Below are positions 7,923-15,971 of a DNA stretch of 64,000 nucleotides, in pieces. The notes under the pieces were generated by a model. It was not told where the DNA came from and made no database searches. It worked only from the letters and a program-made list of their open reading frames with translations. A program made the translations under genes and the position numbers. Origin of the DNA: Candidatus Polarisedimenticolaceae bacterium (GTDB taxonomy: Bacteria; Pseudomonadota; Gammaproteobacteria; Chromatiales; Chromatiaceae); assembly GCA_021648685.1 (NCBI GenBank), contig JAKISI010000003.1:33741-97740 (forward strand). The letters run 5' to 3'. Numbering within the stretch: position 1 is the first letter of the stretch; the number at the start of each line of letters is the position of its first letter.

Positions 7923-7989
7923 CGTCCCCTTTATTCATAAAGGGTAGCGTCCCCTTTATTCCCCTTTATTCAAGGGTAGCGTCCCCTTT
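7914..7989 (+). repeat. Three tandem REP palindromes
   Basis: AAAGGGTAGCGTCCCCTTT occurs at 7914-7932 and 7939-7957, and with one base lost at 7972-7989. Each forms a small hairpin (AAAGGG pairing with CCCTTT around TAGCGTC). CCCCTTTATTC spacers lie between them. The stop codon of the RAYT gene is in the first copy. Confidence 0.9.
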
Positions 7990-8028
7990 ATTCTCTTTAT
8001 TCTAATTATTTGCGCATATGAGGATATT

Positions 8029-8307
8029 GTGGCGTTGAACATACGAAATAGTGAAACAGAAAATTTGGCAGCTGAGTTGGCTAAGTTGACCGGAGAGTCA
8101 AAAACCAGGGCGGTCAAGAAGGCCCTTGTGGCGAGGTTGGCGTTGCTGAAACAACGTAACCGGAATGCCCAAAACTTAGCCGATGAGCTGGATGAAATCG
8201 CCAACCACTGTGCAGGATTGCCGGTATTGGATAGTCGTAATCCAGAGGAGTTACTCTATAAAGGCAATGATTTTTCACAAACAGATATAAAAATCTATGA
8301 GTATTGA
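8029..8307 (+). pseudogene. vapB: vapB antitoxin fused to the tail of vapC (deletion scar)
   Basis: Residues 1 to about 74 match a VapB antitoxin of the PSK-type transcription-factor family: MALNIRNSETENLAAELAKL, TGESKTRAVKKAL, and a C-terminal GLPVLDSRNPEE. VapB proteins then normally continue into a short acidic tail and stop before vapC. Here the frame runs directly into LLYKGNDFSQTDI, which is the C-terminal signature of the cognate PIN toxin. An in-frame deletion has thus removed almost all of vapC. A GTG start follows GAGGA. The DNA-binding part may still be made, but there is no toxin. It lies between REP copies. Confidence 0.7.
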
Positions 8308-8334
8308 GAGTGTTCGTTCTCTGTTCTCTGCGGA

Positions 8335-8391
8335 AAAGGGTAGCGTCCCCTTTATTTCCTCCCTTTATTTCCCTTTATTTCCCCTTTATTC
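8335..8391 (+). repeat. REP palindrome with CCCTTTATTT tail
   Basis: A fifth copy, AAAGGGTAGCGTCCCCTTT at 8335-8353, is followed by four runs of CCCTTTATT(T/C). This probably marks the right edge of the RAYT/REP island; the glycosyltransferase genes resume just after it. Confidence 0.85.
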
Positions 8392-8439
8392 TGTCGGCCG
8401 AATTTAGAATTTTAGCCGCACATCCCGAAGTTGCTGGCT

Positions 8440-9855
8440 TTAGCCGGTGGAGTCTTCGCTTCCCGAACCAATTGTCTTGCGGAGAATCTTCTCCAGCCGC
8501 TGGCTGATATTCCACCGCTCAAATTGTTGCAAATAATCTTCATCGCGGGCAAGAGTTTCCGGCACTTCTGATTCAAGTAGCCTGCGAAGAGCCGTCTTGC
8601 ATTGCTCGACCGATTCCGCCGGTACGACGCAACCGATTCCCGCTCGCTCGATGATCTCTTGGGTGGCACCGGGGTCGGCCAGGGCGAAGATGGGTCGCCG
8701 GGCAGCAATATATTCGAACAGTTTGCCCGGGATTACGCCGTCCGATGTTTTTCCTGTATCGACGATGAGCAGCAGGTAGTCGGCGTTTACCTGTGTCCGC
8801 ATGGCTTGATCGTATGGCACGTCACCAGGAAAGAGGTAGATGTTGTTGATCTCGTACTGGGTCAGTATCTCATCGTAACGCTGCTGGATCTCCGGTGATA
8901 CGCCGCCGAGGATGTGTACGCGCACTTTGTCCTTGATGTTCGGCTGTTCTTGGGCGAGCTGTCCCAGAGCCTCGGCAAAGGCGTACCCGCGTCGATTCTT
9001 GAAGAGCCTGCCTGTGAAGACGAAGTCGATGGTGTCGTTCACTGCTCTTGGTGCATCAAGATAGGGGGTATAGATCTCTGGGTCGTAGCCGTTGGTGAGA
9101 GTGTCGAAACGTGCTTGAGTGCCCTTGAGCAGTTGTTTCAGGAATGCGGTTTTTTGTTCTGAGACGCCGATGATGATGTTGGCGTGTTTCATGTAGCGGC
9201 GTTCGAGAGCCAGCTCTAAACGCTCACGAAGCGGGTTGATCCACTCTCTCAGCACGTCGCCGTACCAGAGGTCTCGGTAGTCAACAACCCAGGGGATGCC
9301 CAGCTCTTTTTGGAGTTGGTAGCCAATTCTGGCTGCACTAAAGGGTGGCAGGGTGGTGTAGACCACATCAATCTGTTGTTCCGTGCAGATCTGCTTGGCG
9401 AGAGGCAGCGCCTGCCGAGACCAAGAGCGGTAATCATCAGGGATGTTCACCCAGTTTCTGAGCAGATATTTGTAGGCACAGAGTGGGAGATCGAAAATGG
9501 AAGCGCGTGGATGGTTTCCAGATGGTCGGCCGGATTCGGGAGAAGCTGCGACTGGTGATGCATCGGCCTGCACGGTCGGGCTTTTGTAACCGAGCAAGCG
9601 CTTGATGCGGTCAATGGTTTCAGATTCGATGTCGGGCCAGGGTGCTCGATAGACCTCGACACCTTCCGGAACCTCCGCCTCCAGACTGGAGATATATATG
9701 GGGGAGTCTTTTCTTGGCTCAACGGTCAGCACGATCACTTTCCAACCGAGCTGCGTCAGGTGCTCTGCGAATTTTACGGAGCGAATGCGGCCGATGGTTT
9801 TAATGGGAGGGAATTCTCCGGCGATGATCAGGATGGTTTTGCGGTTGCTGATCAC
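8440..9855 (-). CDS. Glycosyltransferase, GT4 type
   Basis: A predicted GT-B glycosyltransferase of about 471 residues. It starts with the Rossmann strand TILIIAGEFPPIKTIGRIRS (an FPP-x-x-G donor-side loop typical of GT4), has VVYTTLPPFSAARIG and WVVDYRDLW in the acceptor domain, and IPGKLFEYIAARRPIFALAD in the donor domain. The GTG at 9855 is preferred because it overlaps the stop of the upstream glycosyltransferase (GTGA) and follows GGGGAG; an ATG at 9888 is the alternative. It is transcribed leftward as a two-gene unit with that enzyme. Confidence 0.8.
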   Translation of the reverse strand: MISNRKTILIIAGEFPPIKTIGRIRSVKFAEHLTQLGWKVIVLTVEPRKDSPIYISSLEAEVPEGVEVYRAPWPDIESETIDRIKRLLGYKSPTVQADASPVAASPESGRPSGNHPRASIFDLPLCAYKYLLRNWVNIPDDYRSWSRQALPLAKQICTEQQIDVVYTTLPPFSAARIGYQLQKELGIPWVVDYRDLWYGDVLREWINPLRERLELALERRYMKHANIIIGVSEQKTAFLKQLLKGTQARFDTLTNGYDPEIYTPYLDAPRAVNDTIDFVFTGRLFKNRRGYAFAEALGQLAQEQPNIKDKVRVHILGGVSPEIQQRYDEILTQYEINNIYLFPGDVPYDQAMRTQVNADYLLLIVDTGKTSDGVIPGKLFEYIAARRPIFALADPGATQEIIERAGIGCVVPAESVEQCKTALRRLLESEVPETLARDEDYLQQFERWNISQRLEKILRKTIGSGSEDSTG

Positions 9856-11078
9856 TCTGTTGCATTCTCCCCAACAAGGCGCTGGCATAGACAGTAGAAA
9901 CGTTGGGCGCCAATCGACATACTGGAGTCCCGTGCGATCTGAAGGCCCTGTTTCTCGATCTGGTTGCGAAGTGCATCGTCGGTAAGGAGTTGTATGACCG
10001 ATGCTGCCACTTCGTCGGTTTTTGTGCCGTCCACCAATAGCCCGTTTTGTTTGTCCCGTACTGCTTCCACCACGCCACCGGCTCGGCCGCCGATTACGGC
10101 TCGGCCGCAGGCATTAGCTTCCAGGAAGACAAGCCCAAAGCCTTCGGTATCATGGTCGGAGAGTTCCCGGTTCGGCATTATAAATAGGTCGCAGGAGCGG
10201 TAGTGATCTGCCAGCTCGTCGTCAGGGACTCTCCCGGCAAAGGTGACGTGGTCAGTTAGGCCGAGTGAGGTGGTAAGTGAGCGGAGTTTCTCTTCGTAAG
10301 GGCCGTTGCCAATAATCAGGTAGTGTACGTTTGGGCACTGTTTTAAAATAGCTGGGAGTGCCTGAATTGTCGTGTCGAACCCTTTGCGCGGGATGAGTCG
10401 GCCGACCGTGAGCAGTATGCGTTTGCCCTCAAGGCCATAACGTTCCATAAGGGTGGAATTTACTGGTCCTGGCTGGAATTTGTTCAGATCTACGCCATTA
10501 GTAATAAGCTCAATTTTCTCTGGTGGTACATCCATCAGGTCAATCAATGCCTGGCGGGTGAAGTTACTTACAGCCACGATCGCATCATTGTTGTGAAGGG
10601 CTTTCCGGCGCTTGCGGCCAAAAAAACGGTAGTTGCTGACGGTAGTGATCTCTTCACCATGAATGTAGTTGACCATTTTGCAGCCCAGCCAGCGCTTGGC
10701 TAATAAACCTAGCCAGCTTCCTGATACCAGTTCGCCGATGCAGACTACATCTATGTTTTCACTCCGAATGATGCGGCTGGCCTCACGCCAGACCCGATAG
10801 CGTAGCGGGATATCGACAGTAAGGGATATCCAAAGGGAGTGCCAACGGGAGCTTATTACAGTCTCTTGCGGGCGAACAAGCTCGATGCGGTGAATGGCGT
10901 AAGGTGCGTCGGCGTCTAATTCACGCCATCCATTAAGCTCTTCACCCGTCTGGTAATTTCGCCATGGGGCTAGTACACACATGCTGTTTGCAGGCGCATA
11001 GCGGCAGATGTTCTCATAGACAACCGCTGAGCCACCATGGATGGGAGGGAAGATGCTAGTAATGAATAGACATTTCAT
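9852..11078 (-). CDS. Glycosyltransferase, GT4 type
   Basis: A 408-residue GT4 enzyme. The N-terminus MKCLFITSIFPPIHGGSAVV carries the FPP-x-x-GG loop. The C-terminal domain shows ILLTVGRLIPRKGFDTTIQA, then VHYLIIGNGPYEEKL, then FIMPNRELSDHDTEGFGLVF with the donor-binding E-x7-E region (EGFGLVFLEANACGRAVIGG). These residues bind the nucleotide sugar. It is the first gene of a leftward pair, with a divergent 440-base gap before the rightward ACP/hydrolase operon. Acceptor and sugar are unknown. Confidence 0.88.
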   Translation of the reverse strand: MKCLFITSIFPPIHGGSAVVYENICRYAPANSMCVLAPWRNYQTGEELNGWRELDADAPYAIHRIELVRPQETVISSRWHSLWISLTVDIPLRYRVWREASRIIRSENIDVVCIGELVSGSWLGLLAKRWLGCKMVNYIHGEEITTVSNYRFFGRKRRKALHNNDAIVAVSNFTRQALIDLMDVPPEKIELITNGVDLNKFQPGPVNSTLMERYGLEGKRILLTVGRLIPRKGFDTTIQALPAILKQCPNVHYLIIGNGPYEEKLRSLTTSLGLTDHVTFAGRVPDDELADHYRSCDLFIMPNRELSDHDTEGFGLVFLEANACGRAVIGGRAGGVVEAVRDKQNGLLVDGTKTDEVAASVIQLLTDDALRNQIEKQGLQIARDSSMSIGAQRFYCLCQRLVGENATE

Positions 11079-11308
11079 ACGGTATTGTTGTATACGCCGC
11101 TTGCTTAGTATTTCTTTCAGTAGATGTAGGTTTCTTGCGCTCCGGGAAGCAATAAAATCATACCAGCATTTCTATACAAGTTGCTATAAGATATCGCTGC
11201 TGCCCGGAGAAAGTTGCGGCACCCAGTCGTAACATAGTGTAATAATAGGGGAAAAACCAACCAGATGCCTGTTACCGACTTGAGCCGTGTTTTGTGCCCT
11301 AAACTATC

Positions 11309-11509
11309 CTAGGAAGACTCGGTTGGATTGTTCCGCCAGATAATATTTCATCCCTAAAAACCGTGCTGCAGAATCTTATAGAGAATGGTACTGCGTTGTG
11401 CTCACCAGATAGTGATTTTGTTGGTGGGTTTGAGCGTCGTAAATTAGTGCAACGGCTTGCAGAGGTGCTCAACCAAGTTGTTGATGAACCAGCGTCTGTG
11501 CAGGGTTAA
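11309..11509 (+). pseudogene. C-terminal fragment of a glycosyltransferase
   Basis: A 66-codon open segment has no start codon near its beginning (a TAA lies just upstream at 11300). It reads LGRLGWIVPPDNISSLKTVL, then FERRKLVQRLAEVLNQV and stops at 11507. GWIVPP followed by a helix is the usual end of the GT4 donor domain. The remainder of the gene is missing; bases 11079-11308 contain no recognisable coding sequence. This is evidence of a lost glycosyltransferase at the breakpoint between the leftward and rightward halves of the cluster. Confidence 0.6.
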
Positions 11510-11538
11510 CGGTATTTCACTTGCAAACTGTAGCGCCA

Positions 11539-12630
11539 ATGGAAGTAAAATCATTTTTACAATTTGAGCATTTACCATCGGCGTGCAATGCGCTTTTTGA
11601 GTCAGCTGCAGCTGAGAGTCCGTTTCTCTCCAGAGAGTGGTTTGAGCACCTGGCTGCTAATGCGCTCGATCCAGGTGATGAGATAGTTCTTATTGTTGCT
11701 TTTACCAATGAAGGAGAAGCAGCGTGTATTTTACCGTTGCTGCGCCCCGGAAGCTCTGCTCATTTAGTGTCTATAAAACGATTAGGTGCGTTGCAAAATT
11801 TCTATACCCCTGATTTCAGACCCTTGATGCGAGCCGGGGTAGCTGGTGTTGAGGGGATGGCGGCAATCGCGCACTATCTCTCTTCCAGGTGCTGTTCAAT
11901 AGATGTAGTGGATATTGGTCCTATACCGAAAGATGAATCAGCTTTTGAGATTTACCAAAAGGCAGTAAATGAGGCGGGATTTTCATCCAAAGCATATTTT
12001 CGTTTTGGTAATCATTATCTGCTGCTCAAAGGGCAAAGCTATAAAGCCTATATGAGTGAATTACCATCGCAACTGCGCCATACCCTGGTTCGTAAAGGGC
12101 GGCGGCTGGACAGGGAAAAAACAGTAGAATACCGTTTGGTGACAGAGCTGGCGGATGTCCCGGCTGCTGCACAGGCCTATGATGTTATCTACCGTGAAAG
12201 CTGGAAACGACCAGAGCCATACCCGGATTTTATGGAAGGGTTGATGGCTATGGCGGCAGACAAGGGATGGCTTCGGTTAGGTTTGTTGTGTATTGATGGT
12301 GAACCGGCCGCCTCACATCTCTGGTTTATCTCAGGAGATATTGCATATATATATAAGCTTGCCTATAGAGAGCGCTATCAAAAATACTCACCTGGTACGC
12401 TGCTTATGGGGTGGATGATGGAGCAGGCCATTGATAAAGAGGGTGTGCATAAAGTGGATTTCTTGACGGGTGATGATAGGTATAAATCTGACTGGATGTC
12501 TCATCGATCTGAATTATGGGGTATATTAGCGATGAATCAGGGGACCTGGTGTGGAAAGGCAATTGCCCTGAGAGAAAAGCTCTATTCATATGCTGCAGGC
12601 AAGATGCGTGCAGATGTAAGACAAATTTAG
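11539..12630 (+). CDS. FemAB/GNAT-like acyltransferase of exosortase-A cluster type
   Basis: A 363-residue protein with a duplicated GNAT fold of the FemAB/Acetyltransf_6 group, which transfers aminoacyl or acyl groups. Visible family pieces are FLSREWFEHLA near the N-terminus, PSQLRHTLVRKGRRL in the middle, and the C-terminal YIYKLAYRERYQKYSPGTLL followed by VDFLTGDDRYKSDW. The ATG at 11539 is chosen; a TTG at 11521 is possible. It is the first gene of a tightly packed rightward operon (carrier protein, two hydrolases, glycosyltransferase), so its donor may be the acyl or aminoacyl carrier protein next to it. The substrate is unproven. Confidence 0.72.
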   Translation: MEVKSFLQFEHLPSACNALFESAAAESPFLSREWFEHLAANALDPGDEIVLIVAFTNEGEAACILPLLRPGSSAHLVSIKRLGALQNFYTPDFRPLMRAGVAGVEGMAAIAHYLSSRCCSIDVVDIGPIPKDESAFEIYQKAVNEAGFSSKAYFRFGNHYLLLKGQSYKAYMSELPSQLRHTLVRKGRRLDREKTVEYRLVTELADVPAAAQAYDVIYRESWKRPEPYPDFMEGLMAMAADKGWLRLGLLCIDGEPAASHLWFISGDIAYIYKLAYRERYQKYSPGTLLMGWMMEQAIDKEGVHKVDFLTGDDRYKSDWMSHRSELWGILAMNQGTWCGKAIALREKLYSYAAGKMRADVRQI

Positions 12631-12654
12631 CATCACCGGTTTCAGGAGACCATA

Positions 12655-12906
12655 ATGGCTGTTGTGGATGAGGTTAGAGAAGTGCTGAGAGATACACTTC
12701 AATTGGGAAGCAGGGCAGATGAGCTGGAAGAGAGTTCGCCACTGCTCGGCAGTTTACCTGAGTTTGATTCAATGGCTGTAATCACGATCATTACATCTCT
12801 GGAAGAGCAATATGAGTTCATGGTGAGCGATGATGAGATTGATGCAGAGGCGTTTGAGACGGTGGGTACACTGGTAGATTTTGTGCAGTACAAACTTGCC
12901 CAGTAG
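12655..12906 (+). CDS. Acyl carrier protein
   Basis: An 83-residue acidic four-helix carrier protein. The phosphopantetheine attachment serine lies in LPEFDSMAVITII (about residue 41), a DSM variant of the usual DSL motif. A TTTCAGGAGACC sequence before the ATG gives a good ribosome-binding site. The stop (TAG) overlaps the GTG start of the next hydrolase by one base. In exosortase-A loci this protein sits with an AMP-forming ligase, a PLP decarboxylase and two hydrolases, all present in this window, suggesting that it carries the intermediate of that pathway. Confidence 0.88.
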   Translation: MAVVDEVREVLRDTLQLGSRADELEESSPLLGSLPEFDSMAVITIITSLEEQYEFMVSDDEIDAEAFETVGTLVDFVQYKLAQ

Positions 12907-13826
12907 TGAGTAAAATTATTGATCCACATCCGCTTTTCCTTCCCGGCCCATCTGGACAGCTGTTCGCCCTTCATCTTCCGCCCGTAGCGCCAACCTTATG
13001 CCGCCAGTATCTGATTCATATCCCTGCTTTTGCTGAGGAGATGAATAAAGCGCGGCATCTGGTTGCATTGCAAGCACGTGCTTTTGCGCAGCAAGGTGTT
13101 GGGGTGCTCATCTTGGATTTATTCGGTACGGGTGATAGTACGGGTGATTTTAAGGATGCCACCTGGTCTGCCTGGAAGGAAGATGTGGCGTCTGCTGTGA
13201 TGTGGCTCAGGCAGCAGGGAGTGGAGCGTATCTCCCTCTGGGGCCTGAGGCTGGGTTGCCTGTTGGCATTTGATTTTACACAGCAAAGAAGAGGAGAAAT
13301 CGAAGGGTTGCTCTTTTGGCAGCCACTCCTTGATGGCAGGGTGGCTCTTGATCGGTTCTTGCGTTTGCAGGTTGCAGCAGGGGCACTTGGCAGAGGCTGC
13401 AAGGATACTGTGCAGGGCCTAAGGTCAAGGTTGGCCGCAGAGGAGACATTGGAGATTGGAGGTTACGAAATTTCACCCATATTGGTGCGTGAACTCGACC
13501 ACTGTAGCTTTCAATCACTTGGTTTGCCAATGGTTGACAGGGTGGTGTGGGTTGAAATCAGACGCTTTACTGAATCAGCGGATAGTTTATCTGTTGTTGA
13601 GAGTGGTCACTCGCCAGATGTTCGCTTGTTACCTGCATCGAAAAGCATGATTGATGATTGGCAAGGGTGTGAAACCAAAATCAAGGTTGCGCAGGTGAAT
13701 GGCCCTTCGTTTTGGCAATCACAGGTAACTGAACCGATGCCTGAGCTGCTAAGCAAGACACTGGGGCTTTGGTGGGGTTCGGCATTACCCTCTTTTCAAT
13801 CCAGTCAGCCGGAGGGGGATGAGTAA
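12906..13826 (+). CDS. Alpha/beta hydrolase, exosortase-A-associated (type 2)
   Basis: A 306-residue alpha/beta hydrolase. FLPGPSGQLFALHLPP opens the fold, LILDLFGTGDSTGDF follows, and the nucleophile elbow region reads ISLWGLRLGCLLAFDF. The elbow has G-L-R-L-G rather than G-x-S-x-G, so the usual serine is replaced by arginine; the same kind of degenerate elbow is seen in its partner. It matches in layout the 'hydrolase 2, exosortase A system-associated' family, always found beside hydrolase 1. Possible role: thioesterase or transferase acting on the carrier protein. Start GTG overlaps the ACP stop. Confidence 0.8.
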   Translation: MSKIIDPHPLFLPGPSGQLFALHLPPVAPTLCRQYLIHIPAFAEEMNKARHLVALQARAFAQQGVGVLILDLFGTGDSTGDFKDATWSAWKEDVASAVMWLRQQGVERISLWGLRLGCLLAFDFTQQRRGEIEGLLFWQPLLDGRVALDRFLRLQVAAGALGRGCKDTVQGLRSRLAAEETLEIGGYEISPILVRELDHCSFQSLGLPMVDRVVWVEIRRFTESADSLSVVESGHSPDVRLLPASKSMIDDWQGCETKIKVAQVNGPSFWQSQVTEPMPELLSKTLGLWWGSALPSFQSSQPEGDE

Positions 13827-14672
13827 GTGATGGTTGAAGAGCGAGCCGTCATGTTTTCTTGCCAGGGTGAGTCACTTATTGGAATAGCTCATATTCCGGA
13901 AAAGCCAGCATCAAAGGGCGTTCTGGTAGTGGTGGGTGGCCCGCAGTATCGGGTAGGGAGTCACCGTCAGTTTCTGCTGCTGGCCAGGTCATTGGCTCAG
14001 GGGGGGGTGCCTGTGTTCCGTTTTGACTATCGTGGTATGGGTGATAGTGAAGGTGAGATACGGGATTTTGAAGTGATCACTGACGATATCAGGGCAGCAA
14101 TGGATGCCTTCATATCTGAAGTGGGAGTAAAGGAGGTTGTGCTTTGGGGGCTGTGTGATGCAGCCACTGCGGCCTGTTTTTATGCGCCAACGGATCGGCG
14201 TGTCCCCCATCTTGTTTTGCTGAATCCCTGGGTCAGGTCGGAGGAGGGTGAGGCAAAGGCCTATCTGAAACACTACTATCTGCATCGGATATTCAGTAGG
14301 GATTTTTGGCAGAAACTGATCACAGGCCGGTTTCAGCCAAGAGAGGCAATTCGATCCCTGCTGGAGCATAGCAAAAAGGCATTCAATGCCGGGGCAAGAG
14401 CGCCAGATGAGAGTGAGCGCTTGTCAAAGTTGTCAGGTCGTATGGCAGATGGGTTGGAATCTTTTCCGGGGTCGGCGCTGGTGATTTTGAGTGGTGATGA
14501 CCTGACTGCGGCTGAGTTTAAAGATGAGATAATGGGTTCTTTACGCTGGAAGGCACTGATGGCGGAAAAGCTGGATATCAAAGAGCTGCCAGAGGCTGAC
14601 CATACTTTCTCCCGGAGAGGTTGGCGCGATCAGGTTGCTGAATGGACGCTTGGATGGGTACTGAAACCATAA
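13827..14672 (+). CDS. Alpha/beta hydrolase, exosortase-A-associated (type 1)
   Basis: A 281-residue alpha/beta hydrolase paired with the preceding gene. It shows VLVVVGGPQYRVGSHRQF, then FRFDYRGMGDSEGEI, then the elbow VVLWGLCDAATAACFY, where a cysteine replaces the nucleophilic serine (G-L-C-D-A), and a late histidine in LPEADHTFSRRGW. Cys-Asp-His could form a working thiol-type triad. GTG 13827 and ATG 13830 are equally possible starts. Its end overlaps the next glycosyltransferase by 31 bases, indicating one operon. Confidence 0.8.
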   Translation: MMVEERAVMFSCQGESLIGIAHIPEKPASKGVLVVVGGPQYRVGSHRQFLLLARSLAQGGVPVFRFDYRGMGDSEGEIRDFEVITDDIRAAMDAFISEVGVKEVVLWGLCDAATAACFYAPTDRRVPHLVLLNPWVRSEEGEAKAYLKHYYLHRIFSRDFWQKLITGRFQPREAIRSLLEHSKKAFNAGARAPDESERLSKLSGRMADGLESFPGSALVILSGDDLTAAEFKDEIMGSLRWKALMAEKLDIKELPEADHTFSRRGWRDQVAEWTLGWVLKP

Positions 14673-15922
14673 AGAGAGTGCTGCTGATTGCCTATCATTT
14701 CCCGCCTGTTGCAGGGAGTAGCGGCGTATTGAGGACGCTGAAGTTTGCACGATACCTTCCTGAGTTTGGCTGGCGGCCCTCAGTTTTAACGGTGCACCCG
14801 AGAGCCTATGAGCGTCTATCCGACAGCCAGCTTGCACAGGTATCCAGAGATGTACCTGTGGTCAGGGCCTTTGCCCTTGATGCTGCACGTCATATGGCGC
14901 TGGCTGGGCGTTATCCACGCTGCTTTGCGCTGCCGGATCGTTGGGTAAGCTGGCTGTTGGGGGCCGTTCCTGCCGGATTGAAGATGGTACGAGAACAGCG
15001 TCCTCTGGTTCTCTGGTCTACTTACCCTATGCCGACAGCGCATCTTGTTGGCCTCTTCCTGCATCGGCTAACAGGACTACCCTGGATTGCCGATTGTCGC
15101 GACAGCATGCTGGATGATACTTACCCGGCTGACCCATTAAAGCGCCGAATCCATGCCTGGATTGAACGGCGTGTGGTTCATTCAGCCAAACGCATAGTGT
15201 TTACCACCCCAGGTACACTGCGAATGTATGCTGAGCGATATCCTGAGGTTCCTAAGGATCGATGGGTGCTGATTGCGAATGGCTATGATGAAGAGGATTT
15301 TTGCGAGCAGCTTAATGCTACTGTTGTGCCAGATGGTTTTTCGGGAAAACAGACATTGTTGCACAGTGGTTTGATCGACCCTGTTGACCGTGATCCACGC
15401 CCTTTTCTTACTGCGTTATCCCGGCTCAAGCAGTCTGGAGGTATTAAGCCGCAGGAGTTGCGCGTTGTGTTTCGTGCATCTGGATTGGATGATGAGTTGC
15501 GGTCATGGATTCATGCATTGGAGATAGATGATGTTGTGGAGACGGCACCACCACTTCCATATCATGAAGCGCTTGCTGAAATGAGAGAAGCAACCGCTTT
15601 GCTGCTATTGCAAGGTGCATGCTGCAATCACCAGATTCCGGCAAAACTTTACGAGTATCTTAGAGTGGGGCGCCCTATTGTCGGGCTTACTGATGCTGAG
15701 GGTGATAGTGCTGCACTATTGCGAGAGCTTGCCGCAGACACAATTCTGCCGCTGGATGATGAAACTGTAATAATGGCGACCCTTCCCGATGTTCTCATGA
15801 AGTTACAGGCGGGGTGTTTACCGATAGCCGCTGATGAGGCTGTTGCATTGCATTCGAGGCGGAGCCGTACAGCAGAGCTTGCATTGTTGCTTGATCAGGT
15901 GATTCTGGAGGTGGGTAGCTAA
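14642..15922 (+). CDS. Glycosyltransferase, GT4-like
   Basis: A 426-residue glycosyltransferase with N-terminal VLLIAYHFPPVAGSSGVLRT (FPP-x-x-G loop), LPWIADCRDSMLDDTY in the acceptor domain, and IPAKLYEYLRVGRPIVGL in the donor domain. A close layout relative is the leftward enzyme at 8440-9855, which has the same FPP start, WVVDYRDLW and LFEYIAARRPI, so they are probably distant paralogues. Last gene of the rightward operon; it faces the flippase gene, with only 49 bases between the stops. Confidence 0.85.
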   Translation: MDAWMGTETIKRVLLIAYHFPPVAGSSGVLRTLKFARYLPEFGWRPSVLTVHPRAYERLSDSQLAQVSRDVPVVRAFALDAARHMALAGRYPRCFALPDRWVSWLLGAVPAGLKMVREQRPLVLWSTYPMPTAHLVGLFLHRLTGLPWIADCRDSMLDDTYPADPLKRRIHAWIERRVVHSAKRIVFTTPGTLRMYAERYPEVPKDRWVLIANGYDEEDFCEQLNATVVPDGFSGKQTLLHSGLIDPVDRDPRPFLTALSRLKQSGGIKPQELRVVFRASGLDDELRSWIHALEIDDVVETAPPLPYHEALAEMREATALLLLQGACCNHQIPAKLYEYLRVGRPIVGLTDAEGDSAALLRELAADTILPLDDETVIMATLPDVLMKLQAGCLPIAADEAVALHSRRSRTAELALLLDQVILEVGS

Positions 15923-15971
15923 AGCCATTTGGCAGCTGTTACCAAAGCAAGGTTTGCTGTTGCATTGCAGT

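Noticed and set aside
8304..8507. 67-codon frame over the last REP copy
   Set aside because: Translated REP tail and the antisense of the glycosyltransferase; not coding.
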